Made by a program: the position numbers and the translations under genes
NCBI RefSeq assembly: GCF_030128875.1
Contig: NZ_CP124620.1
Coordinates: 806,001-870,000, forward strand
Source of the DNA: Stenotrophomonas sp. BIO128-Bstrain
GTDB lineage: Bacteria > Pseudomonadota > Gammaproteobacteria > Xanthomonadales > Xanthomonadaceae
DNA: 64,000 nt
Direction of reading: 5' to 3'
Shown here: positions 55,955 through 64,000 of the stretch, piece after piece
Numbering within the stretch: the stretch's first letter is position 1
Layout: each line of letters starts with the position of its first letter
Notes under the pieces: model-generated
What the model was told of the DNA's origin: nothing
The model's database searches: none
The model's input: the letters and a program-made list of their open reading frames with translations, nothing else

Positions 55955-57172
55955 TTACCACTGGTCTTCGAGCTTCTGCGGTTTGCAGGCGACCCACGAG
56001 GCGCACAACAGCACCACCGCGCACAGCACCAGGAAAGCAAACGGCAGGTGCCAGCCGTTGCTGACGGCATGCAGCCAGCCGAACAGGAACGGGCCCAGGC
56101 AGCTGAAGGCATAGCCCACGCCCTGCATGAAGCCGGACAACGCGGCAGAGCCGGCGGGCGTGCGGGTACGGAGGTTGATCAGGGTCAGCGCCAGCGGGAA
56201 GGTGGACGGCCCGATGCCGAGCAGCACCGCCCACAGCCACGGGGCCTTCATCGGCGCGAACAACAGGCCGGCGAAGGCGATCAGGAACGCGCTGAAGCCG
56301 ATCAGCACCAGCCCGAACGGGTTGCGCAGGCGCACGGCCAGGGCCGGCATGGTCAGCGACGGCAGCAGGCCGCAGGCCGCGAAGATGGCCACCATGACGC
56401 CGCCGAGGGCCGGCGTCGCACCGGCTTCGACCACGATCCGGGGCAGCCAGGTGAACATCGAGTACGTCATCAGCGAGGTCATGCCGAACATCAGCGTCAT
56501 GCCCCAGGCCAGCGGGGTTTTCCAGACCTTGCCGTGCGGCGCGCTGGACGGATCGTTGGCCGCGCTGATCGTGTCCGGGTGCGGCCGTGCACGCGAGAGC
56601 ATCAGCCACGGCAGCGCCGCGGCCAGCGACATCAGCGCCCAGATGCCGAGCGACACACGCCAGCCCGCCTGCTGCGCGACCGGGACCGCCAACAGGGCCG
56701 GCATCATCGTGCCAATCTGCAACACGGTGATGTAGAGCGTGCTCATGGTGCCCACGCGGTTGGCGAAGTAGCGCTTCACCAGCGGCGGTACCACCACGTT
56801 GCCGATGCCCATGCCGGCCAGCGCCACCACCGAGCCGAACAGCAGGCTGCCCACGCCGCCGGCCATCGACCGCAGCAGCAGCCCTACGGTGGCCAGGCTC
56901 ATGGCCAGCAGGGCGGTCCGTTCCAGGCCCAGGCGACGCGCCACTGCCGGGGTGGTCACGCCGAACAGGGCGAACGCTGCGGTCGGCAGCATGCCAAGCA
57001 CGCCGGTCATGGTGGTGCCGAAGCCGAAGGTCTGGCCGAGCACATCCAGCAGCGGGGTCAGCGAGGTGACCGCGGTGCGCAGGTTCAACGCGGCCAGCAG
57101 GATCGCGGCGAATGCAAGAAGGCGCCCGTGCAGCAGGGACTGGGACGGTGGGGTGGGGTGATTCATCAGCAT
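55955..57172 (-). CDS. MFS transporter, CynX/NimT family
   Basis: 405 residues from ATG 57172, preceded by AGGAAAC. About twelve transmembrane helices. NLRTAVTSLTPLLD near the N-terminus is the hallmark of the CynX/NimT (cyanate and 2-nitroimidazole transporter-like) family, followed by GMLPTAAFALFGVTTP and GIGNVVVPPLVKRYF. The substrate is unknown. It stands alone, between pgaA and the two-partner secretion genes. Confidence 0.9.
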   Translation of the reverse strand: MLMNHPTPPSQSLLHGRLLAFAAILLAALNLRTAVTSLTPLLDVLGQTFGFGTTMTGVLGMLPTAAFALFGVTTPAVARRLGLERTALLAMSLATVGLLLRSMAGGVGSLLFGSVVALAGMGIGNVVVPPLVKRYFANRVGTMSTLYITVLQIGTMMPALLAVPVAQQAGWRVSLGIWALMSLAAALPWLMLSRARPHPDTISAANDPSSAPHGKVWKTPLAWGMTLMFGMTSLMTYSMFTWLPRIVVEAGATPALGGVMVAIFAACGLLPSLTMPALAVRLRNPFGLVLIGFSAFLIAFAGLLFAPMKAPWLWAVLLGIGPSTFPLALTLINLRTRTPAGSAALSGFMQGVGYAFSCLGPFLFGWLHAVSNGWHLPFAFLVLCAVVLLCASWVACKPQKLEDQW

Positions 57173-57639
57173 GTTTCCTGACAGGTGGCGCACTGCGGCC
57201 ATGCCGGCGCGCGGGTGCAACGGCAGAGACCGGCCAGTGGCCGGCAGCTGCGGGGTAGGGGACTGGGCCGCTGCCGTAAGCAGGGCCAGGACCGGGCATT
57301 GTACGGGTTCGATCCCGACAGGTCGCGCAGGGTGGGCGAGGTGATGCGGCGCCGACGCGACAGGCCCGGCCGCGGGCACGATGCCGCGCCGCGCGCAGTG
57401 CGAGGCGCTACGTGTGAAAACGCCTTCACAACAAGGGCCACGCGGTCCCCTTCCATGTGCGCTGCGTCAAAAAAATGACTATTTAGGAAAATCCCTACAT
57501 GCGAGCGGGCAGTTTTCTTACGGGGTGGGTGGGGTTTTTGACGGTTCTCATGTCGCGAATAGCTCTTAAATTGGCGGGCCTCCATAGGGGCGGTCTATAG
57601 CGAACGATGGTTCGTGCCAGCCCACGTTCGAGATCCTGC
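57173..57639. other. Intergenic region upstream of the two-partner secretion pair
   Basis: About 470 bases without a gene. 57173-57450 is GC-rich; 57465-57600 is distinctly AT-richer than the surroundings, with an A7 run (57470-57476) and the palindrome-like TAGG-AAAATC-CCTA at 57484-57497. The promoter of the tpsB-tpsA genes should lie here. Confidence 0.55.
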
Positions 57640-59388
57640 ATGCCAAACAACGCACTACCCACCCCGGCTCGCGCCGGTATGCACCGCGCTTCCCGGCGCA
57701 CCCTGCTCCTGGCCCCGCTGGCCGCCGCCGTCGCATTGATCTGCACGCCGGTGCATGCCCAGCAGCTGCCCGCCCCCGATCAGGAGCTGCTTCGCCAGCA
57801 GGAGCGTGAACGCGCCCTGCGCGAGCAGCTTGAAACCCGGCCCGATGCACGTCTGCAGGACGCACCGGTGGCCGCACCGGAGCGGCTGCCCCAGGACGAA
57901 GCACCCTGCTTCGTGATCAACCGGATCACCCTGGAAGGCGAGCAGGCCGACCGTTTCCAGTGGGCGTTGCCCGCAGCCAACGTCAAAGGCGATCCGGCGC
58001 TCGGCCGCTGCCTGGGCACCACCGGCATCAACGTGGTGATGTCGCGGGTACAGAACGCGATCGTCGAGCGCGGCTACGTCACCACGCGCGTGTTGGCCCA
58101 GCCGCAGGACCTCACCACCGGCACGCTGGCACTGACCGTGGTGCCCGGCACGCTCCGCCAGATCCGTTTCGCAGAGGGCACCCATCGCGACGCCACCCTG
58201 TGGAACGCGATCCCGGCACGCAGTGGCGACCTGCTCAACCTGCGGGATATCGAACAGGGGCTGGAGAATTTCAAGCGCGTGCCGACCGCCGAGGCCGACA
58301 TCCAGATCAGCCCGGCCGAAGGCGCCGACGCCGCACCTGGCCAGAGCGACCTGGTGGTGCAGTGGTCGCAGCAACGGCTGGTCCGCTTCAACCTCAGCCT
58401 GGACGATTCCGGCAGCAAGGCCACCGGCAAGACCCAGGCCGGTGCGACGATGTCGCTGGACCACGCGCTGCGCCAGAACGACCTGTTCTACGTCAACCTC
58501 AACCATGACGTGTTCAGCGGCGGCAAGCGCGGCACCAAGGGCTTCACCTTCCACTACTCCGTGCCCGTCGGCTACTGGCTGTTCGGCGCCACGCGCAGCG
58601 GCTACGAGTACGAGCAGACCGTGGCCGGCAACCAGCAGTCGTATCTCTACAGCGGCGAGAGCTACAACGCCGAAGTACGGGCCACGCGCCTGCTGTTCCG
58701 CAACGCGAGCAGCAAGACCAGCATGTATCTGCGTGCCTGGGAGCGCGACTCGCGCAACTTCATCGACGACACCGAAATCCTGGTCCAGCGCCGGCGCATG
58801 GGCGGCTGGGAGCTCGGCCTGAACCACCGTCACTTCATCGGCCAGGCCACGCTCGATGGCACTGTCGGCTTCCGCCGTGGCACCGGGGCCTTCGGCTCGA
58901 TCGCAGCGCCCGAGGAGCTGTTCGGTGAAGCCACCTCGCACCCGAAGATCTACTTCGCCGACGCACAGCTCAGCCTCCCGTTCCAGCTCGGCCAGCAGCG
59001 CCTGCGCTACACCGGCAGCTGGCGAGCGCAATGGAACCGTGGCGGGCTGGTGCCGCAGGACCGCTTCGCGATCGGCGGCCGCTACACCGTGCGCGGCTTC
59101 GATGGCGAGATGTCGCTGATGGGCGAGCGCGGCTGGTTGATCCGCAACGATATCGGCCTGGCCCTGGGCGGCGGGCAGGAATTCTACGTCGGCGCCGATT
59201 ACGGCCATGTCGGCGGCAGCGCCACGCAATGGCAGGTAGGCAACGACCTGGCGGGCAGCGTGATCGGCCTGCGTGGGTCGTATCGCGGCCTGTACTGGGA
59301 CGGCTTCGTCGGCGCCCCGCTGAAGAAGCCCTCTGGTTTCCAGAACGCCTACACCGTCACCGGATTCACCCTGAGCTGGTCGTTCTGA
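57640..59388 (+). CDS. Two-partner secretion outer membrane transporter (TpsB, CdiB/ShlB type)
   Basis: 582 residues from ATG 57640; ATGs at 57607 and 57679 are in frame. Signal peptide (LLLAPLAAAVALICTPVHA), a short helix region rich in QQERERALRE, then a POTRA domain (about 85-170: CFVINRITLEGEQ, VNVVM-like NVVMSRVQNAIVERGYVTTR). The Omp85-family barrel follows, with IGGRYTVRGFDGE (conserved FhaC motif 3, about 480-492) and a C-terminal FTLSWSF. It exports the TpsA protein encoded 55 bases downstream. Confidence 0.94.
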   Translation: MPNNALPTPARAGMHRASRRTLLLAPLAAAVALICTPVHAQQLPAPDQELLRQQERERALREQLETRPDARLQDAPVAAPERLPQDEAPCFVINRITLEGEQADRFQWALPAANVKGDPALGRCLGTTGINVVMSRVQNAIVERGYVTTRVLAQPQDLTTGTLALTVVPGTLRQIRFAEGTHRDATLWNAIPARSGDLLNLRDIEQGLENFKRVPTAEADIQISPAEGADAAPGQSDLVVQWSQQRLVRFNLSLDDSGSKATGKTQAGATMSLDHALRQNDLFYVNLNHDVFSGGKRGTKGFTFHYSVPVGYWLFGATRSGYEYEQTVAGNQQSYLYSGESYNAEVRATRLLFRNASSKTSMYLRAWERDSRNFIDDTEILVQRRRMGGWELGLNHRHFIGQATLDGTVGFRRGTGAFGSIAAPEELFGEATSHPKIYFADAQLSLPFQLGQQRLRYTGSWRAQWNRGGLVPQDRFAIGGRYTVRGFDGEMSLMGERGWLIRNDIGLALGGGQEFYVGADYGHVGGSATQWQVGNDLAGSVIGLRGSYRGLYWDGFVGAPLKKPSGFQNAYTVTGFTLSWSF

Positions 59389-59443
59389 TTTCAGTGCGGG
59401 CGCGTTCGCGCCGCACCGACCGCACGCATACAAAGGAATTGTC

Positions 59444-62400
59444 ATGAACAAGCATCTGTACCGCCTCGTGTTCAACCACGCCCTCATGCTCTGGCAGGTC
59501 GCCGCGGAGATCACCCCGCGCCCCGGCGGCGCCGGTACCGGGCAGGATGGCGATCGCACGGCGGCACTGCGCCCGATGGCGTTCGCGCTGTGGGTGATGA
59601 TGGGCTGGGTAGGCGTAACCGGCCTGGCGGCGGCGCAGGTGGTCGCGGACCCGAATGCCCCCGGGAACCAGCGCCCGACCGTGCTGGAAACCGCCAACGG
59701 CACGCCGCAGATCAATATCCAGACGCCGAGTGCCGCCGGTGTTTCGCGCAATACCTACCAGCGCTTCGACGTTGACCAGCAGGGCGCCATCCTCAACAAC
59801 TCACGCGGCAATACGCAGTCGCAGCTCGGTGGCTGGGTGCAGGGCAATCCCTGGTTGGCCGGCGGCACCGCACGGGTGATCCTCAACGAGGTCAATGGCG
59901 CCAACCCGAGCCAGCTGCGCGGCTATGTGGAAGTGGCCGGCGACCGCGCGCAGGTGGTGATCGCCAACCCGGCCGGCATCGATTGCGATGGCTGCGGCTT
60001 CATCAACGCCAACCGCATCACCTTGACCACCGGCACCCCGATGTTCAATGGCGGTGCGCTGGAGGGATACCGCGTGCAGGGCGGAGCGATCCACATCTTC
60101 GGTGCCGGCATGGATGCCAGCCGGGTCGACTACACCGATCTGATCGCACGCTCGGTGCAGCTCAATGCGGGCCTGTGGGCACAGCAGCTGCAGGTCACCA
60201 CCGGCGCGAACACGGTGAGCGCCGATCTGGGCCGCGTGCAGGCGCAGGCCGCCGAAGGCAATGCGCCGCAGTACGCGCTCGATGTGGCCCAGCTGGGCGG
60301 CATGTACGCCAACAAGATCCTGCTGATGGGCACCGAGCACGGCGTGGGCGTGCGCAACGCGGGCAACCTCGGGGCGCAGACCGGCGAACTGGTCGTGACT
60401 GTCGATGGCCGGCTGGAAAACACCGGCAAACTGCAGGCGCGCGACGATACGCGTATCGCTGCCAGCGGCGGTGTGCGCAACGAAGGGCTGGTCAGTGCCG
60501 GGCGTGAACTGAACCTGCGCACCGGTCAGGATCTGGACAACACGGGTGGCCAGCTCAATGGTACCCGTCTGGATCTGGAGGCGGCGTCGCTGGTCAACCG
60601 CGGCGGCAGCATCGAACAGGCTGGCGTGCAGGCCCTGGCGGTGCAGAGCGGGCGCCTGCAGAACCGTGACAAGGGCAGCATCGGCGCACTGGCCCGGCAG
60701 GACGGTACGGCGCCGACCTCACCGGGCGATGGCGACGGCACGGGCAGCCCGGGCACGGGAACCGGCAACGGCAACGGTGGCACCGATGGCAGCACCCCGG
60801 GCTCGACACCGCCGGCCACCGCGCCGCTCGCACAGGGCCGCGTGGTGATTGCCGGCGTGCTCGACAACGATGCCGGCGCGGTCCTTGCCGGGGGTGATAT
60901 CGATCTGCGCGCGGGCGATGTGGACAACGACGGCGGTCGCCTCGGGGTGCGCGACCTGGCCGTGGAGGGGGGCGGCCTGTCCAACCGGCAGGGCGAGCTG
61001 ACCACGGGGCGCGACCTGCTTGTGCAGGGCCAGGCGCTGAACAACGACGCCGGCGTCATGAACGTCGGCGGCGCGCTTGATGCGCGCACCGCGCAGCTGT
61101 CCAACCGCAGCGGCACGATCGCCCACAGCGGCAGCGCACCTGCGCAGCTGCAGGTGGCGGGCACGTTCGACAACACCGGCGGCAGTCTCGCCAGCAACGC
61201 TGCCGCGCTGGCACTGACCAGCGCGGTGCTGGTGAACACCGATGGCAAGCTGATGCACGCCGGCAGCGACGGCCTGCAGCTCACCACCGGCATGCTGGAC
61301 GGCCAGCGCGGCGAGATCGCCACGGCCGGCACACTTACCCTGCGCGCAGGGACGGTCGATCACCGCCAGGCGGAACTGCAGGCCGGCAGGCTCGATGTCC
61401 AGGTCGATACGCTCGACAACCGTGGCGGCCAGCTGCTGGCCACGGGCAGCGAGGGCAACCGTATCGGGGCGACGAGTGCACTGGACAACGACGGCGGCAC
61501 GCTCGCCAGCAACGGCGATCTGGCCATCGATACCACCTTGCTGCGCAACGCGGGCGGCCAGGTGCAGCAGGCCGGCAGCGGCCGTTTGGATATCAACGCC
61601 ACAACGCTGGCCGGGGCGGGCGGCAAACTGCTGAGCAATGGCGCGCTGCAGCTGCAGGGGCAGGCGATTGATGTCTCCGGTGGCATCACCTCGGCGGCGC
61701 GCATGGCGATCGATGCCGGGCAGCTGGACAACCGTCGTGGCGAACTGATCGCCACCGGCACCGACGCGCTGGCCCTGCGGGTGACCAACGCGCTGCTCAA
61801 CGACAACGGCCAGATCATCGGCAACGGTGCGCTCGCCGTACAGGCCGGGAGCCTGGCCAACCGCGACGGCAAATTGCTGGCGGCAGGTGAGGCGGCCTCC
61901 ACGCTGCAGGTGAGCGGCGCGATCGACAACCAGCGCGGGACGCTGGCCAGCGCCGGTGATCTGAGCCTTCGGGCCGGCCAGCTGGACAACCAGGCCGGCA
62001 CGGTCCAGGCGGCCGGCGACCGTGCATTGCAGCTGGGCGTGGACGGCTTGCTCGACAATCGCCAGGGCGGCCTGGTTGCCTCCGGCGGTGCGCAGCAGCT
62101 GCGCGCCGGCAGCCTCGACAACCGCGGCGGCACCGTCAACGCGGGCGATACGCTGGACGTGGCGGTCGCCCACACCCTCGACAACAGCGCCGGCATCCTC
62201 GCCGCCGAGCAAACGCTGCAGGTGCAGGCCGGCCGCATCGTCAACCGTGACGCCGGCACGCTGGCCTCGGTCGAGGGGGATGTCACGCTCGACAGTGCAA
62301 CCGATATCGACAACACCGCCGGTGTGATCCAGGCCGAACGTGCGCTCTCGGTCGCCAGCCAGGGACTGGCCAACGTGCGCGGCACCCTGGCCGGTGCATC

Positions 62401-64000
62401 CCTCGCACTGGACACCGGCCTGGGCAGCGTGGACAACAGCGAGGGCATCCTCGCCGCCACCGCCGGCACGCTGGATGTCCGCAGTGGTGCGCTGGAGAAC
62501 CGCGCTGGCCTGCTGCAGTCCAGTGCGGCGATGCGCATCGATACCCACGGCCAGCGGCTGGGCAATACCGACGCGGGCGCGCGCGGTGGCATCGTCAGCG
62601 GTGCCGGGCTGACCCTGCGTGCCGGTGAGCTGGACAATCGTGCCGGCCTTGTCCAGGCGCAGACGGCGCTGGACGCGCGGCTGGCCACGCTGGACAACCG
62701 CAGCGGCGGGCAGGTGGGCAGCGGGGCCTCGTTGCTGCTGCAGGCGCAGCGCGTGGACAACAGCGGCGGCCGCCTGCAGGCGAGCGAGAATCTGACGCTG
62801 GATCTGAGCGGTGAGCTGGTCAACCAGGCCGGCCTGGCCGTGGCCAGTGGCGATCTGGTCGCCCATGCCGCGCGCATCGACAACCGCGCCACCGCTGGCG
62901 GCAGCACTGCACTTGGCCTGCAGGGTCGCAACGTGGATCTCGCCGCCGCGCAGATCGACAACAGCGCCGGCATGATCGCCGCCGACAAGCTCATCGCGCT
63001 GCAGGCCGGCGATGCACTGTTCAACCAGCAGGGGCTGGTGTCTTCGGCGGGCAGCCTGGACGTGCGCGCCGGCCAGGTCGGCAACGCCGATGGCACGCTG
63101 CTGTCGGCGGGCAACCAGACGCTGCATGCCAGCGCACTCAATGGCACCGGCCGGGTGCTGTCGCAGGGCGACCTGGTGCTGGCCCTGCAGCAGGATTACC
63201 GCAACGATGGCCAGATCACCGCCAATGGCAAGGCCACGGTCTCCACGCAGGGGCTGTGGACCAACGCGGGCAAGGTGCAGGCCGGCGATCTGGACCTGCA
63301 CGCCGGCCAGATCGACAACCTGGCCACTGGCGAGATCAGCGGCATCCGCACCCAGGTGCGCGCCGATGGCGTGCTCGGCAACCGCGGGCTGATCGACGGC
63401 GTGGATACCCGCGTCGATGCCGATGTGATCCTCAACGTAGGCACCGGCCGCATCTACGGCGACCGCCTGTCGATCGGTGCCACCACCCTGGTCAACAGTG
63501 ATGAAACGCTGGAGGGCGTCACCCGCGCAGCCACCATTGCTGCGCGTGAGCGCCTGGACATCGGCGCCGGCAACGTGGTCAACCGCGAGCAGGCGCTGAT
63601 CTTCAGTGCCGGCGGTGGCGAGAGCGCACTCAACATCGGCGGTGCGCTGGATGCGCAGGGCCATGCAGTCGGTCGCGCCGGCTCGGTGCACAACGCCAGC
63701 GCGACCATCGAGTCGCTGGGTGGCTTGAGTATCGATGCCACGCGCCTGCTCAACAGCAACGAGCATTTCGCCACCTCTGAAGTGATGGTGGTGGGCCCGA
63801 CCAAGAAGCTGTACATCCAGCCCAAGGGCACGCCCGGCATGCATGATGCCAGCGAGTTCACCTGGTCCAGCTGGAGCCGTGCCGGCAAGTACTGGTGGAA
63901 GAACGGCAACGGCGACGTCAAGGACTGGACCCAGTACGACGTCACCCACACCGAGTACGAAACCCAGGTCACCTCCAGCGCGCCGGGTCGCATCATTTCC
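59444..64000 (+). CDS. Large TpsA/CdiA-type filamentous haemagglutinin exoprotein (3' end outside window)
   Basis: 1519 codons are open with no stop, to the last base. The N-terminus MNKHLYRLVFNHALMLWQVA is an extended signal peptide region, with the hydrophobic core ending LAAAQ at about residue 67. The TPS secretion domain (about 75-330) carries VVIANPAGIDCDGCGFINAN, a variant of the NPNGI motif. From about 345 to 1400 there are many haemagglutinin repeats of the type LDNRGG-x-L-x-A-G-x-L-x-L. A Gly/Asp/Thr-rich spacer interrupts them at about 425-455. A non-repetitive part starts near residue 1440 (KKLYIQPKGTPG). It may be an adhesin or contact-dependent inhibition toxin; the deciding C-terminus is not here. 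Confidence 0.93.
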   Translation, partial: MNKHLYRLVFNHALMLWQVAAEITPRPGGAGTGQDGDRTAALRPMAFALWVMMGWVGVTGLAAAQVVADPNAPGNQRPTVLETANGTPQINIQTPSAAGVSRNTYQRFDVDQQGAILNNSRGNTQSQLGGWVQGNPWLAGGTARVILNEVNGANPSQLRGYVEVAGDRAQVVIANPAGIDCDGCGFINANRITLTTGTPMFNGGALEGYRVQGGAIHIFGAGMDASRVDYTDLIARSVQLNAGLWAQQLQVTTGANTVSADLGRVQAQAAEGNAPQYALDVAQLGGMYANKILLMGTEHGVGVRNAGNLGAQTGELVVTVDGRLENTGKLQARDDTRIAASGGVRNEGLVSAGRELNLRTGQDLDNTGGQLNGTRLDLEAASLVNRGGSIEQAGVQALAVQSGRLQNRDKGSIGALARQDGTAPTSPGDGDGTGSPGTGTGNGNGGTDGSTPGSTPPATAPLAQGRVVIAGVLDNDAGAVLAGGDIDLRAGDVDNDGGRLGVRDLAVEGGGLSNRQGELTTGRDLLVQGQALNNDAGVMNVGGALDARTAQLSNRSGTIAHSGSAPAQLQVAGTFDNTGGSLASNAAALALTSAVLVNTDGKLMHAGSDGLQLTTGMLDGQRGEIATAGTLTLRAGTVDHRQAELQAGRLDVQVDTLDNRGGQLLATGSEGNRIGATSALDNDGGTLASNGDLAIDTTLLRNAGGQVQQAGSGRLDINATTLAGAGGKLLSNGALQLQGQAIDVSGGITSAARMAIDAGQLDNRRGELIATGTDALALRVTNALLNDNGQIIGNGALAVQAGSLANRDGKLLAAGEAASTLQVSGAIDNQRGTLASAGDLSLRAGQLDNQAGTVQAAGDRALQLGVDGLLDNRQGGLVASGGAQQLRAGSLDNRGGTVNAGDTLDVAVAHTLDNSAGILAAEQTLQVQAGRIVNRDAGTLASVEGDVTLDSATDIDNTAGVIQAERALSVASQGLANVRGTLAGASLALDTGLGSVDNSEGILAATAGTLDVRSGALENRAGLLQSSAAMRIDTHGQRLGNTDAGARGGIVSGAGLTLRAGELDNRAGLVQAQTALDARLATLDNRSGGQVGSGASLLLQAQRVDNSGGRLQASENLTLDLSGELVNQAGLAVASGDLVAHAARIDNRATAGGSTALGLQGRNVDLAAAQIDNSAGMIAADKLIALQAGDALFNQQGLVSSAGSLDVRAGQVGNADGTLLSAGNQTLHASALNGTGRVLSQGDLVLALQQDYRNDGQITANGKATVSTQGLWTNAGKVQAGDLDLHAGQIDNLATGEISGIRTQVRADGVLGNRGLIDGVDTRVDADVILNVGTGRIYGDRLSIGATTLVNSDETLEGVTRAATIAARERLDIGAGNVVNREQALIFSAGGGESALNIGGALDAQGHAVGRAGSVHNASATIESLGGLSIDATRLLNSNEHFATSEVMVVGPTKKLYIQPKGTPGMHDASEFTWSSWSRAGKYWWKNGNGDVKDWTQYDVTHTEYETQVTSSAPGRIIS

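Noticed and set aside
60719..63949. Minus-strand frame of 1076 codons opposite the TpsA gene
   Set aside because: Low-complexity translation without any domain. It is the antisense of the haemagglutinin repeats, which are clearly coding on the plus strand with signal, TPS domain and repeat periodicity.

Overview
The window is a contiguous 64 kb piece of a high-GC gammaproteobacterial chromosome, almost certainly Stenotrophomonas (Xanthomonadaceae). Three things point there. Palindromic repeats starting GTAG with a variable GC-rich stem match the GTAG-type REPs typical of Stenotrophomonas. The arginine cluster uses the xanthomonad acetylated route (ArgF', acetylcitrulline deacetylase, fused synthase-kinase). 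A DksA with a long Lys/Ala-rich N-terminal tail is also typical of this family. I see no rRNA or tRNA genes, IS element, prophage or CRISPR array.

Layout. 1-17 kb: the end of a TonB-dependent receptor, rnd, a SUMF1-fold lipoprotein, an M48 protease, xseA, queG, then nnr-tsaE-amiC-mutL followed by two envelope genes. 16.7-21.9 kb: phaR, phaB, gluQRS, htpX, suhB and trmJ. 22-25 kb: a two-gene unit of a PhnD-like periplasmic binding protein and a membrane GGDEF/EAL protein. 25-30.5 kb: epmB/efp (divergent), mtaD, ubiG, a Gph/MupP-like phosphatase and a degenerate squalene/phytoene-synthase-like protein. 30.6-38.7 kb: yidD-pyrC-M23 peptidase operon, long-tailed dksA, sufE-MFS, cysS and a small secreted protein.

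38.7-47 kb: the arginine operon argF'-argG-argE'-argBA-GNAT-argC-argH, closed by a strong terminator. Its leader has a perfect ARG-box palindrome and, just downstream, a 33-codon Arg-containing leader peptide followed by mutually exclusive antiterminator and terminator hairpins. This looks like a classical transcription attenuator and is the most interesting element I found. Together the genes make arginine from glutamate except for the ArgD step, which is not here. A separate yciI-proB-proA unit follows.

50-55.6 kb: pgaABCD for poly-beta-1,6-GlcNAc biofilm polysaccharide, with a perfect CRP/Clp-type site upstream of pgaA. 56-57 kb: an MFS transporter. 57.6 kb to the end: a two-partner secretion pair, a TpsB/CdiB transporter and a very large TpsA/CdiA-type exoprotein that runs off the window, so any toxin and immunity genes lie outside. 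Envelope, biofilm and contact functions (receptor, PGA, c-di-GMP enzyme, TPS) are scattered among housekeeping genes. Starts were moved from the longest possible reading frame where a Shine-Dalgarno or family length favoured a later codon.
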